Source: Chloranthus sessilifolius
Taxonomy: Eukaryota > Streptophyta > Magnoliopsida > Chloranthales > Chloranthaceae
Direction of reading: 5' to 3'
Assembly: GCA_021018995.1 (NCBI GenBank)
Contig: CM037590.1
Coordinates: 83,608,097-83,672,096 of the forward strand
Length of the DNA: 64,000 nucleotides
Positions 10,545 to 21,570 of this stretch are shown piece after piece (within the stretch, counting starts at the first letter, position 1; each line of letters begins with the position of its first letter). The position numbers and the translations under genes are program-made. The notes under the pieces were generated by a model. It did not search any database. It was given only the letters and a program-made list of their open reading frames with translations, and was not told the origin of the DNA.

Positions 10545-11125
10545 GAGCCCGAGCTTCGCGGGGCTGGCTTTGTTCTTTTAATGCAGTCACGCAGTTGTAG
10601 AGTGCTAGAGAGGTGGGAGTTGGCTTGGAAGGTTTATCGCTCACGCAGAAGGATTTTCCATGTCGGGTAGTTGAGCTTCAGATATTTTACTCGCATAGGT
10701 GTCGCGTGGATGAATCACTGAATTTTACACCTCGCGTGGATAAGCCCTGAGTTCCCGCGTGGTTGTTTACCAAGACGGATTTTTCGCTTCGCGTGGCTAA
10801 CTTTGACACTGCAGTGCACAAGAGCTGTGCGAGAGCTTTTCTGAGCATCTCTCTCCTCCAGAGCTACGCGAAAACTACGTGAGTGGCTGGAGCCTTATAA
10901 CTAGATGAGCTGCGCGAGAACTCTTCGCACGACATTTCTGCCATGGACTCCGCGAGAGCCTCGCGACATGAACTAAGACTGAATTACCCTGACTTTGTGA
11001 GAACTTTGCGAGAAGGATTTCTGAAGATCCTCTTCAGTGAGCTGCATGAGAGCTGCGCCAGCTGGCTTTACAGTAGATTTGAACAGTGCGAAATAGCATT
11101 TCTACTGTACGAGATAACACCTCTG
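10545..11125. repeat. CTCGCGAG word island in U3 of 3' LTR C
   Basis: Many irregularly spaced copies of GCGAGAG, CTCGCG, CGCGAGAAC, GTGCGAGAG, CGCGTGG and their TpG/CpA variants, about one every 20-40 bp. The right LTR has the same island at 28060-28600 with a partly different set of decayed copies. Confidence 0.85.
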
Positions 11126-11450
11126 CTCCTCTACTGCAATGCATATGCTGTTGTTCGGGCTTTCTCCACTCACATCCATACTTCTCTCATCTACTAGACT
11201 TCCTTCGTCCATCATGACAAACAAAATAGTCACCATGGTGCGTACCACCATGGTGTTCCATCAGTCTTTGGCTCAGCAGTCATCCTTGGCTTGAATTCTC
11301 TCTTTTTGGCACTAAAGGCATGGACTTTATATTAAGCTATATAAATTATTACTACTACAAAATAAGCTAAAAAAATAGTTACTAGTTAGCTTCAAGGTGT
11401 AGTAAAGGCTAGGTTAAGAGGTGAAAAGTGGTACTTTTCAGTGAATAACA

Positions 11451-11466
11451 TTCTCAAACCTAATCT
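11451..11466 (-). promoter_or_regulatory. Polypurine tract region of element C
   Basis: Directly inside the 3' LTR the minus strand reads TTAGGTTTGAGAA. The equivalent site of D reads TTAGGTTTGGGGGTG next to its LTR, a better-preserved purine tract for priming plus-strand DNA synthesis. Confidence 0.6.
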
Positions 11467-13419
11467 TTGGTAGTCCTCGAGCAAAGCAAAATTTAAACAA
11501 CTACTCTAAGCATGTAAATACCACTTTCGTAGGGAGCACGGATGCATTTAGCTTATTCATCAAGCCTTTTAAACCCCTAGGTGATCCCTAGTGGAGGAGT
11601 GAAGTCTCCTGAGGATTTTCAGTGAAGATACCCATAAACTTCTCACTAAAACAGTTAACCAAAGTGCAACATTCATCAAATCAGCTTTCAATAAATAGAG
11701 CATCAGTCAACCTTTGATTCTTTTCAAAATGTAAGGAATTTAAACAAATGAAATGCATAGACCATTTAGTATGAAAAACTCTTACATGTATGCACATCAT
11801 TTCCAATTAGCTTACACAAAGAAAAATAGCAAATGAATTTCAGTACTGAGCTCACCATTAATTCAAAAATTATGTTTAGACATTGCCCAATACATTCAAT
11901 GTCAGACCCAATGCTTACCAGGGCAGTCTCTCACAAATAACTTTGAGGGTTTTCATTTTCACACAAGCTCAAGAGCAATTACAACTCCCAACTGAGTCTG
12001 CAAGAATGAGCATGGGCAAGGCTTCTAAATTCTGACATCATTGACTATTTCTCACCATAGATTGGACAACTCCTTATCTCCCCATAACAGTTCATTCCAC
12101 TTAAGATCACAAGGTCTTATGATTGTGTAATGTGACTTATGGGTGTAGGTTACAAAGAATGGAAGGGTGAAAAGGATGTAAAATTGAGAAATCAGCAAGT
12201 GAAGGAGGTGATTCATGACTTCTTCTTTTAATTTCAGCATATTTCATCTTCTTTGATATTTTTCAGATTTGAAATGGCCAGCTTCTTCTCTTATTTTTAC
12301 TTTTTACAATGAAATTTCCTCTTGACTCCTCTCTTTTCCTTTTCATTATATATTTTTTTCCTTTGGATATATTTTTCTTTTCTTTTTATTTTTATCTTTT
12401 TGAAATGCCACCCTCTTATTCCCAGCTGCTACACTGTTGTCTTCCTTTTGTGTTTCTTCTCCATTCACCAAATATTGACCCTAACTTGTCCATCTTCAAC
12501 TCTTCCTCCTTTACCTTCTGAATTCTAAGAGTGGGGGTAGGTTTGAATTAGGTCCACAAGTTAAGGGGCAAATACTCAGGTGTATTTTGAAGAAAAATTA
12601 GAAATAAAGGCTCAAAAGGTGTATGCACAAGGGCAGTTTACTGGGTTTGGTATCTTTAAGCTCAAACTTTCTAAGAGAAGGCCTTGATCCTTTCCTAAAT
12701 GTCATGGGTGTTGTCAGCTATTTTAACTTGGAGATGCCTAACTTCTAATGAGGAAATAAACTCAGTCAGTCCTTAGAGCAAAAAGAATTGCCTAAGACAC
12801 TCCTCAAAGAGAATATATATATATATTTTTTTTTGTAGGCCCATATCTCACTAGGTATGGTCTTCCATTGAACTCATGGGCATGCCCTTACCTTTTTCTC
12901 TCTTTAATGGTTCACTCAGTGCTGACACAAATGAGGTTTCTTAGTGTTCACCTCAAGGAAATGTTAAAATTTAAAAGCTTTTAATGCTTAAAGGTCTGTA
13001 AATTTTTTTAAGTTTTCTCATTTTCAAAGTTCCTTAGATGAACTTAGCTCTATTTCTATCTTACATAGTTCTGCTGCACTTAGGTTAACTATATGATTGG
13101 CAAACCTTGCCACACCCCTAAACCTATGAGGAACAGTGTCCTCACTGATTCAAAGAGAAAGGATATGTGCAGCAAGGTATTTTGGTAAAAATAAGACACA
13201 AAATAAGGCAGGTAAAAGTAAGAAATAAAACTCACACAAACAAGTAAAACAAACAAGTAAACAGCAGAAATAAAGTACCCCAAAAAAAATCCAGATAAAA
13301 GCTAACAAAAATACTTTCATTTATAAAACAGGGAATTGTACAATGCAAGTGAAAATAACTATAAAAACATCCTAACTAAATACATGTACACAGTTTTAAT
13401 CATCTGAATTTACATCAGC
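11467..13419 (-). other. 3' noncoding region of element C (env-like ORF to polypurine tract)
   Basis: Nearly 2 kb without a supported gene. Two blocks are strikingly similar to the equivalent region of element D: 11535-11640 (with CCCCTAGGTGATCCCTAG) and 13110-13150 (with CCTAAACCTATGAGGAACAG). A pyrimidine-rich stretch lies at 12300-12530 and a short AT microsatellite near 12815. Short open frames here look like chance. Confidence 0.65.
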
Positions 13420-14082
13420 CTATTCTTGGACTCCTTTCCCTTTCCCCTTCTTAAGAACAGTAGCAGTGGATTTGTTTCTCTTGGAAGTAGTTTTTCTCTG
13501 CTTGGTGACGCTTCTCTTCTTTGGAGTTGGCTCTGGCTTTGATGTAGGCTCCTTTATGTTGATCTCAGGTTTTATTTTTTGGGGCTCTAGGGGTTTAGGA
13601 GCAGTTGCCCTGGGAGGGGCAGCAGCAGTGAAGAGAGAGGCAGTAGCTGCTGCTAATTCTCTGTCACCAATATTAGATAAGGTTTGTTGCAATGTTGCAG
13701 CAGTCCTAGTATAATCATTGGCCCTCTCCTCCACTAGTCTCAGTGCTAATTGCAGATTCTTGATCACATCTTCCATCCCATCAGCTCTATTTTTCTCTTC
13801 ATTATATTTGAGCAGTGTCTCCCTCCATCCATGTTTTATCCTTTTTCTCTTCATCTTATGAGTGAGTTCTAAAAATTTGATTTGATCTAGGAGTGGCTGC
13901 TTAACTGAAGTTCTGAGGCCAGCCATGCCTCTAACCACATCCCTCTTGATGTAGGTATTTTCTTTCATTGCTTTTAGGAGGGTGGAGTATGGGGGCATGG
14001 GATTGAAAGAGGTAGGTAGTACGGGCTGCTCAACATTGGAAGAAGGGCCAGCCAACAATGATGAAGGGATGGATGATGGCAT
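13420..14082 (-). pseudogene. env-like ORF region of C, C-terminal part
   Basis: An open stretch of 220 residues at the C-terminal end of the Athila 'env-like' region. It has a conserved block (ENTYIKRDVVRGMAG, then KQPLLDQIKFLELTHKM) that reappears in element D as ENPYIKRDIIRGMAE and KQPLLSQIKLFMLAHKM. A charged, coiled-coil-like stretch follows, then a very lysine/arginine-rich tail (PKKRSVTKQRK, KKGKGKG). No membrane segment is seen here. The basic tail suggests nuclear import or nucleic acid binding. Part of a broken fossil. Confidence 0.65.
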
Positions 14083-15500
14083 GGGTGGGGTAGAGCTAGA
14101 GGGTAAAGGTTGGTGGACTTCAAGTTCAGGTTCTAGGACGTCTATTACCTCAGGGAGTTTGGGTTGGAATTGAGGAGGTGGGGATTAGGTCCTCCACATC
14201 TGTGGTAGCATCAGTTGTTGCTACTACAGGTGGGGTTGCAGGTTGGGGTTGTGGGTAAGTGAGTTCCAACGGTGGGGCAATAATGGGTGGCTGTATAAGG
14301 TCAGGTTCAGGTTCAGGGACAGTTTGAGTTGAGGCAGTGGTAAATATAATTTGAGGGGCTTCCTGAATAGGTTAAATGGATGTAACAGCAACTGTTGTTG
14401 CTGCTAAGGTTAAGGGTTGGGGAGATGGGGGATAGGTATATGGGTAGGTGGAGGGATAAATGTTTATTGGGAAGGTTGGGTTAAGATTGATTGGATGGCT
14501 TGTAAACTAGTTTGAATGGAGGCCTGGTTTTGGAGGGTGGAGTTCATGGCTTGAAGGTTGGCCTCTATGGATGTTTGGGTTTGGGTGTTGGCCATCACTT
14601 GGGTTTGAAGGGAGAGGATGAGGTTAAGGATTTGGGGTAGGGGATCAGGTATGATAGTGATTGTGGGTTGGTGGTTATAATTGGTTGAAATGGTGAAGTG
14701 GGTGCATGATAAAAGTTAGTTGGCTATGGTGAAGTAGGAGTAGGGGTAAAGTGATGGAGCTGTGGTGAATCTGGGAGAGGGGTAAACTCATAATTGATGT
14801 TCCCTATAATAGAGTCCATCATAGCTGAGTATCCCTCTGATGAGATGGGGTCTTGGTCATGGGTAGGGGAATAAGGAATGGATTGGCCCAAGGGTTTAGT
14901 TTCAGTGTGTGTAGAGGTTTCAATGGGTTGAGATGAGGCTACATGTAAGCTGTGTGGGATGTCAAGGATTTGAGGCTCAGGTTCAGCCTGGTGAATTGAA
15001 GAGGCTTGGGCTGGTGAGGGTGGTTGTACATCTGTGGTTGGGTCTGATATGGCTGTTGTTTCAGGGATAGGGATAGGTTTGGGAGATATGGGTGGGTTGG
15101 GCTCAGTGGGGGCTTTGGTTGGTTTCCTTTTTCTATATGTAACCATGATAAGTGGGCTGGGATGGGCTATGTATGTAGGCACAGACACTGGGATGGGTAT
15201 AGGTGATGTAGTGGTGGCTGAGGTAATGGATATGGTTGGCTCAGGGATAGGCGATGTAATGGTGGAAGGTTGTGAGGTTGGGGTTGCGATAGTGGCTGGC
15301 ATAGGAATGGAGATGAGTGTGGAAGGTGATTGTGTAGATGATGATGATGGAATGGGTTGAGATGGTAATGGGATGGTGGCAATAGGTATGGTAGGGATGG
15401 CTGCATGAGAGATGGCAGCAGAGCTGACAGCAGAGGTGGCAGCAGCTATCTCTTGAATTATGGGGGCTGCTTGAGCTAGCAGCTCCTTCTTTTCAATCAA
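14083..15500 (-). pseudogene. env-like ORF region of C, Pro/Ser/Thr/Ile-rich middle
   Basis: A low-complexity section dominated by Pro, Ser, Thr, Ile and Ala (SPIPIPVSVP, ISPKPIPIPE). On the + strand it appears as the matching G/T-rich track of GGTTGGG-type runs. Element D has the same kind of section in the same place but with different sequence, so composition rather than sequence is kept. It is probably a disordered linker between the conserved N-terminal and C-terminal parts. Broken fossil. Confidence 0.6.
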
Positions 15501-15590
15501 GGTACCACTGATCTCCTATTGCTTCTTTCCACATTTGCTAGGGGCTAGGGTGAGGGTCTCCTCATTCATCTGAAAGTGGTAGCCCCCCAA

Positions 15591-16220
15591 CTACAGCAGG
15601 GCTATAATGAGCCTGCAGTAGAGCAAGGAATGGGGCTTCTGCTCTCTCTTTACCTTCTCATGTATATCTTTCATTCCTTCAAAGATTAACTTTACGACAT
15701 CAATGTAGTGGTTGCAGTGGTAGGAGTAGAGGGCATCAGCAATTGGGGACCTCTCTTGTTGGTGTCCAGAATAATATACATTCTTTCTCAGCACCCCATC
15801 CATGAATCTTAGACTAGGGTGCAAGTCTCTCTTACTAATGGACACCCCAGAAGCAGTGACTCCTCCAGTGAGCTCCTTGGCAATTTCTGGGATTATGACT
15901 GTCAATGGTGCACCCAAACCACACTTTGGATCATATGTGGCTGGTTTCCCAAGTATTTCAGCAATTGTTGCTTGGTTATACAACATCTCAAAATTATCAA
16001 TCAGAACCAGCAATGCAAGGTTCCCATCATCTCCAGTCTTCACTCTGATATTTTGGTAAAATAACTGCACTAGTCTAGGGAAGACTAGCTGTAGTGGGGG
16101 CCTTAACAGGGGTACCAGTGAGGCTTTTGTTAGGTACTCCATTGAAGCAGTTATCTCTGGCTCTTCCTCAAAGAAAGCCTTGTCAAAGGCAGTCTCTGCC
16201 TCAAGCTTAATTGCAGCCAC
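15591..16220 (-). pseudogene. env-like ORF region of C, conserved globular domain
   Basis: A 209-residue open stretch with the best-kept part of the env-like region: YLTKASLVPLLRP, VFPRLVQLFYQNIR, a hydrophobic LALLVLIDNFEM strand, AEILGKPATYDPK, RDLHPSLRFMDGVLRKNVY and SGHQQERSPIADALY. The same blocks occur in D (40877-39736) and E (61796-62532). It resembles the domain often labelled 'putative plant transposon protein' in plant annotation. The function is unknown. No signal peptide or membrane helix was seen. Confidence 0.72.
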
Positions 16221-16310
16221 AAACTCAAAGGGGATTCTGGGTGACTCATCATCAGATTCATCCTCTTAGGCAACCTCAGGGACCTCAGGGGTCACTTCCT
16301 TGCCCTTCTT

Positions 16311-16640
16311 TTATTTTTTCTTTGGTTTCTCAGGGCTTTTACCAGGTGAGTGGGTTCTGACCCTCTTCTTAGGGGCAGATTTCTTCTTTAGAGCAAGGGC
16401 ATCAGAGGCCACAGATTTGGCCTTCTTCACAGGGGCAACCATTTTCGTAATTTGTTCCCCTTGGGACTCTACAATTGGTGTAAGCATCTCAGAGGTCTCC
16501 ACAGTGGAGGCCTCTACAATCCTCACAAATTTGTGTGTGGCCACAGGGCTACCAATAGGTGAAGGGTTTAGCATGGCAGCAAAGGTATCAATAAATTTAG
16601 AACTTATGGCCATATCTACACAAAATCTTCAATTTAGGTC
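16311..16640 (-). pseudogene. env-like ORF region of C, N-terminal part
   Basis: Likely N-terminal part of the env-like ORF. A start at MAISSKFIDTFAAML is followed by an acidic/serine-rich stretch and a lysine-rich patch (KKSAPKKRVRTHSPGK, PEKPKKK) that looks like a nuclear localisation signal. D and E also place a lysine-rich tract near the N-terminus, before the conserved domain. The word island begins about 380 bp upstream of this start. Confidence 0.6.
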
Positions 16641-16989
16641 TTTAAACTCAAAGATTGGCTAGTGCACACTCCAAAGACAATATGGCACACAAATTCCTCT
16701 CTACCCAACACTGAAATAGCATACTAATTTAAACCACAGGGGAGAGTGAGACAACTTACCAAACGAGAGCTAGGGTTCCACTTCAAACATTGCATAGAGG
16801 ATAAATCTCCCCAAACTGAGTTCAAACTAATCGGGAGTTGTTGTGGAACATAGTGGTGGGATAAAAGTAGCTGAGTTGCAGTGGTTTTCGCAGTAGAGAA
16901 GAAAGAAGGGAGAAGGGAGCTCGCTGGTGTGCAATGGAAGCTAGGGCAAAGAGAGAGAATGGAGAAAATAAAAAAATTTGCAGGGTATA

Positions 16990-17490
16990 AGTGGAGGAAC
17001 CCGTGCCTCGCGCGCTTCTCGCCAGATACTCGCGGAGCAAAGTCTTCTCTTGAGACAGGGTGAGATATCATGAGAAATGAAAGTCACGAAGAAGAAAGAT
17101 GCCTCGCGAGGAATGTAATTTAAGAGATCCAGGAGTCTCGCAAGGTCAGTCACGGAGCTAATTGGGGTCTGAGCGCACGAGTGGACATTTGTATATTTCG
17201 TGTAGCTGAGCTTTTAAACTCGCGAGACTCATAAGTTCAAAGCATCAAGGGCCTCGCAAGGCAGTTAATAGTGCAGGCTTCAGATATTTTCTCACGAGGC
17301 TCTCACGAGATATAAAATGTGTGATTTCCAATAGTCGCACAGCTCAATGTCGCGGAGAAGAGGTAGCCTCGCAAGGTTCATTTGCAGGCGTTCTTCAGAT
17401 CTTTAGCTCGCAAGGCTCTCGTGAAGTAACAATTTCCATATTAGAGCCCCACGAGAAAGCCCACAAATCGCTCGCGAGAGTGAAATTTAG
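16990..17490. repeat. Internal CTCGCGAG word island of element C
   Basis: A second island of the LTR word, between integrase and the env-like ORF: CCTCGCGAGG, CTCGCAAGG, ACTCGCGAGACTC, CTCACGAGGCTCTCACGAG and GCTCGCGAGAG. It lies 380 to 870 bp upstream of the env-like start, similar to the distance of the LTR island from its TATA box. A TTATAC stretch near 16988-16995 is a weak TATA candidate on the minus strand. Confidence 0.83.
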
Positions 17491-17920
17491 TCCAGTGAGC
17501 CTCATGACAAATCAGAATTCACTCTCTCTCAATGCTTGCACACTGGCATGCACTATGCCCTTATGTATTAACACCACATTGCTTCACTATTCATCTAGTT
17601 CACCATGATAATCTCCATGTCCATTACTACATATTCACAGCAAAAATTCAGAATGCAAATGATTTTCAATTATAGCAGATTCATGAACATTTACATGACA
17701 GCAAATCAACCACACAACAGCAACAGAACATGCACATCAACAGCAGGTCCATGCACATTAAATTCATATGACAAAACATGCACCTCAATAACAACAACAA
17801 GACAAAACAAGACAAAACATGCACATCAACACACAACACAAACAACACATGACAAATTTTTAAACAAAACAACACACAAATTCACAAAGTATGGTACATA
17901 GTGTACAGAGTTGTGGATCA
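17491..17920 (-). other. Noncoding spacer of C between word island and integrase end
   Basis: About 430 bp, A/C-rich, with many loose repeats of ACAACA and CATGCACATCAAC between 17690 and 17880. No gene was seen. Confidence 0.55.
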
Positions 17921-19250
17921 CTAATCCGTGGGAGGTTCATGCAGGTGAATGGTCTGAGGAGGCTCCAAAGACTTTTCTACACAAAATTTTAACCTTTGAA
18001 CATTCACTTTCATAATTTTCCTAGAAATGGGATCCAAGATCTCCACAGCACCATATGGGGAGGCATCGATGACAGTGTAAGGTCCATCCCATCTGGATTT
18101 TAATTGCCCTGGAAAAAAATTTAATTTAGAGTTAAATAGCCAAACCTTGGCACCAGCATTGAAGTCTTTCCTCATGAGTTTCTTGTCAAAAATGCCTTGG
18201 ATCTTTCCTTGTAAATTCTTGCATTTGTATAGGCCTCCAGTCTCAACCCATCAAGCTCTGACATTTACAATTTTCTGTGAGAACCAGCAACAGTTAGATA
18301 AAAGTTCAATGTTCTAATAGCCCAGTAGGCTCTATGTTCTAAATCCACTCTTAGATGACAAGCCTTGCCATAGACCAGCCTAAAAGGGGACATACCAATT
18401 GGGGTCTTATAGGCAGTCCTATAAGCCCACAAAGCATCATTCAGTTTCTATGTCCAATCCTTCCTATCTACCCTCACAATCTTCTCCAAGATGTGCTTAA
18501 TCTCCCTATTAAAAATTTTAACTTGCCCACTGGTCTGTGGGTGGTAGGGAGTTGCAATCCGGTGTGTAACAGAATACTTTTTTAGTAGATTCTCAAAAGG
18601 CCTGTTACAAAAAATGACTCCCCCCATCACTAATGATAGCTCTAGGGGTTCCAAATCTGGAGAAAATAGTGTCCTTTAGAAATTTGAGGACAACTGTGTG
18701 GTCATTTGTTCTTGTGGCAATGGCTTCCACCCATTTGGACATATAGTCCACTGCCACAAGTATAAAATTGAAACCCATAGTAGGAGGAAAGGGGACCATA
18801 AAATTAATCCCCCAGATGTCAAACAGTTCTACCACAAGGATGGGTTGCAATGGCATTGAATCTTTCTTGGAAATGCCTCTCACCCTTTAACATCTTTCAC
18901 AGGCTTTGCAATGTATATGAGCATCTCTGAACAAAGAGGGCCAGTAGAAACCACATTACAATACTTTTGCTGTAGTCTTTTTGCCACTAAAGTGACCTCC
19001 ACAGGCCTGCTCATGGCACATAGAAAGAATGTTGTGGAACTTTCATGCACACGTCTTCTCACAATTTGATCTGCACAATGCTTGTATAGGTATGGGTCCT
19101 CCCACAGAAAATGTTCGACTTGAGAGAAAAACAGGTCTTTTCCATCTTGGACCAGTGAGGGGGGATCCTACCAACAGCAAAAAAATTCATAATATGTGCA
19201 AACTAGGGCACACTAGACTGCATAGCAAAAAGTTGCTCATCAGGGAATAA
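17921..19250 (-). pseudogene. Integrase of element C
   Basis: The zinc-binding N-terminal part lies at about 19250-18890. The catalytic core (18883-18448) holds [14 protein letters not shown] (first acidic residue), [29 protein letters not shown] (second acidic residue) and [12 protein letters not shown] (third). The C-terminal domain at 18175-17921 has [22 protein letters not shown] and MKVNVQRLK. It would insert the element's DNA. Very similar to the integrases of A and D. Broken fossil. Confidence 0.87.
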
Positions 19251-19940
19251 TTCATTGACAAGTGCAGCTGCACATTCTTCCAATATAATTTTAGAGAGGT
19301 GGTCAACCACCACATTCTCAACTCCTTTCTTATCCTTGATCTCAAAATCAAACTCCTGCAACAGGAGGATCCATTTGATCAGCCTTGGTTTGGCATCCTT
19401 CTTAGCCAACAAGTAGTTCAGGGCTAAGTGATCAGTAAAAATAACTATTTTAGACCTAAGGAAGTAGGGTATAAACTTGTCTACAACAAACACAATAGCT
19501 AGCAGCTCCTTCTTAGTGAAGGTATAATTGAGTTGAGCCTCTGCTAGTGTTTTGCTTGCATAATAAATCACTGCAGGCAACTTATCTTTTCTCTATCCTA
19601 AGACAGCACCTATGGCCAAGTCTGATGCATCACACATCAGTTCAAAGGGGAGCCAGTAATATGGGGCCTGAATTACAGGAGCAATGGTAAGATACTTTTT
19701 TAATACCTCAAAAGTCTCAAGGCACTCAGCAGAAAATTTAAATGGCACATCCTAACACAGCAGGTGGCACAGTGGCTTTGCAATTCTGCTGAAGTCCTTA
19801 ATGAACCTCTTGTAGAATCCAGCATGTCCTAAAAAGGATCTGATTTGCTTGACAGTCCTGGGTGGGGGCAGGTATGAGATTAGGTCCACTTTAGTTTTGT
19901 CAACCTCAATACCTCTGTGGGAGACCACATAGCCTAACAC
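19203..19940 (-). pseudogene. RNase H and connection domain of element C
   Basis: The connection region MLGYVVSHRGIEVDKTKV and RSFLGHAGFYKRFIKDFSR (19940-19752) leads to RNase H (about 19740-19203) with YYASKTLAEAQLNYT, KKELLAIVFVVDKF and IFTDHLALNYLL. Same family and order as in A and D. Broken fossil. Confidence 0.86.
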
Positions 19941-19959
19941 AATTCCTTGTGTTACTATA

Positions 19960-20876
19960 AAGTGGCTCTTTTCTCAGCTTAAGACCAAATTGGTACCTTC
20001 ACATCTTTGCAACACCAAGTAAAGGTGACTCAAGCACTGGCTAAAGCTGTCCCCATAAACTAAAAAATCATCCATGAAGATTTCCAGGAACTTGTCAATC
20101 ATATCAGAGAAAATGGCATACATACACTTGTGAAATATGGCTAGGGCATTGCACGGTCCAAAAGGCGTCCTCCTTTAAGCAAAGGTGCCAAAGAGACATG
20201 TGAAAGTAGTTTTCTCTTGATCTTGATGATACACAGGGATTTTGTTATACCTTGAGTATCCATCAAGAAAGCAATAAAATATCTTCCCAGCCAATTTATC
20301 TAGAATTTGGCCAATAAAAGAGAGAGGGAAGTGGTCTTTCCTGGTCTTGGAGTTAAGTTTTCTATAATCAATGTAAACTCTCCAACCAGTGGTCTCCTGA
20401 GCTGGCATCAACTCTCCAGAATCATAAATAATAACTGTTATACCTGACTTTTTGGGTACCACCTGAATAGGTGACACCCACTCTAAATCTAAAATGGGGT
20501 AAATCACCCATGCATCCAACAATTTTACTATCTCTTTCAAGACCACCTCCTGCATGTGAGGATTAAGCTTCATCTGTTTCTCCCTAGAGGGTTTTGCACC
20601 CTCTTCCAAGTGAATTTTGTGCATGCAAACTGAGGCATCAATGCCCCCTAGATCAGCAATTATCCACCCCGTTGCCTTTGTATGCTTTTTGAGAACATTC
20701 AATAATTCCTCCTCCTGCTCACTAGTGAGAAAGGAAGAGATAATTATTAGAAGCTTTTTGTTTTGTACCAAGAAGGCATACCATAATGTGTCTGAGAGTT
20801 CCTTAAGCTCCAGATCAGGGGGACTTTCAATGGAAGGCAACAAAGGTGCCTTGGTGGTTTGAGGAAGGGACAGCAA
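19960..20876 (-). pseudogene. Reverse transcriptase of element C
   Basis: RT blocks in order: the leader LSDTLWYAFLVQNKKLLIII, VCMHKIHLEEGAKPSRE, GWRVYIDYRKLNSKTRKDH, FYCFLDGYSRYNKIPVYHQD and, near 20071-20090, the catalytic FMDD. The FMDD form and the CMHKIxLEEG leader are shared with the other Athila copies here and separate them from Tat element B (YVDD). Broken fossil. Confidence 0.88.
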
Positions 20877-20949
20877 AGTAGGTTTCTAACTGGAATGCTG
20901 CACTAGGCCCACATAAGACTATTTTGGTGTTGTCGTCTGTCATGAGAGC

Positions 20950-21570
20950 TTGGGCCTCCTTCTCAACCATACTCCAAATATTTTCTAGGTTTTTAACAAT
21001 ATTATCCCAATCTAGCAGATTAGATAACTCATCTTTCACAAGGCCATCTAGTACATCTATTGCACAGCAATCCTCAATGTCCATTAGAGGCTGCATAGCA
21101 GTATTGTACACATTTAATTGGGCCTTCATATTCCCAAAGGTTACCTCCATCACCCCTGACCTGCATTGAATGCAAGCATTGGCAGTGGCCAAGAATGGAC
21201 TGCCAAGGATGACAGGAATTGGGGTTTTACTTTTGCAAGAGTCCATGTCCAAAACTAGGAAATCAGCAAGGTAGTAGAACTTGTTCACCCCTACCAAAAC
21301 ACCCTCCACCACACTCACAGGTCTTCTCTCATACCTATCAGTCAGTTGGAGCATAACTGATGTGGATTTGAGCTCCCCCAAACCTAGCTCCTCATACACA
21401 AAATATGGGAGCAGGTTCACACTGGCCCCTAAGTCCAAGAGGGCTCTACCAATGGTGTGGTTTTCAATTATGCAGGGGATAGTAGGTACCCCTAGGTCCT
21501 GCAATTTCTCAGGTGTGGCTATGGACAGCACTGATTCAATATGTTCAATAGCAAAAATCCTTTTAGACAA
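20950..21570 (-). pseudogene. Protease region of element C
   Basis: Aspartic protease region with active-site block RALLDLGASVNLLPY (about 21400-21450), LQLTDRYERRPVSVVEGVLVGVNKF and VILGSPFLATANACIQCRSG. It lies between gag and RT and would process the polyprotein. One of the longest open stretches in the window (247 residues, running on into the RT linker). Element broken overall. Confidence 0.87.

Larger units (their letters stand above)
8830..11450 (-). repeat. 3' LTR of element C
   Basis: A 2,621-bp LTR; the partner at 26320-28938 is 2,619 bp and collinear throughout. The outer edge lies beside the CCCTC duplication and the inner edge beside the polypurine tract. It holds the CTCGCGAG island in U3 (10545-11125), the TATA box (10361-10369) and the stem-loop series (9282-9990). 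Its first dinucleotide differs from the partner's TG. Confidence 0.92.

Noticed and set aside
10545-11125. Word islands as CRISPR arrays or simple tandem repeats
   Set aside because: Repeats are only 8-16 bp, spacing is irregular, words decay at CpG, and they sit inside plant LTR retrotransposons.
12309-12530. Short phenylalanine-rich open frames
   Set aside because: They come from a pyrimidine-rich noncoding stretch between the env-like region and the polypurine tract; no equivalent frame exists in D.
13466-15406. Plus-strand glycine/valine-rich and histidine/proline-rich open frames
   Set aside because: They are mirror images of the Pro/Ser/Thr-rich env-like region on the minus strand; low-complexity sequence keeps several frames open.
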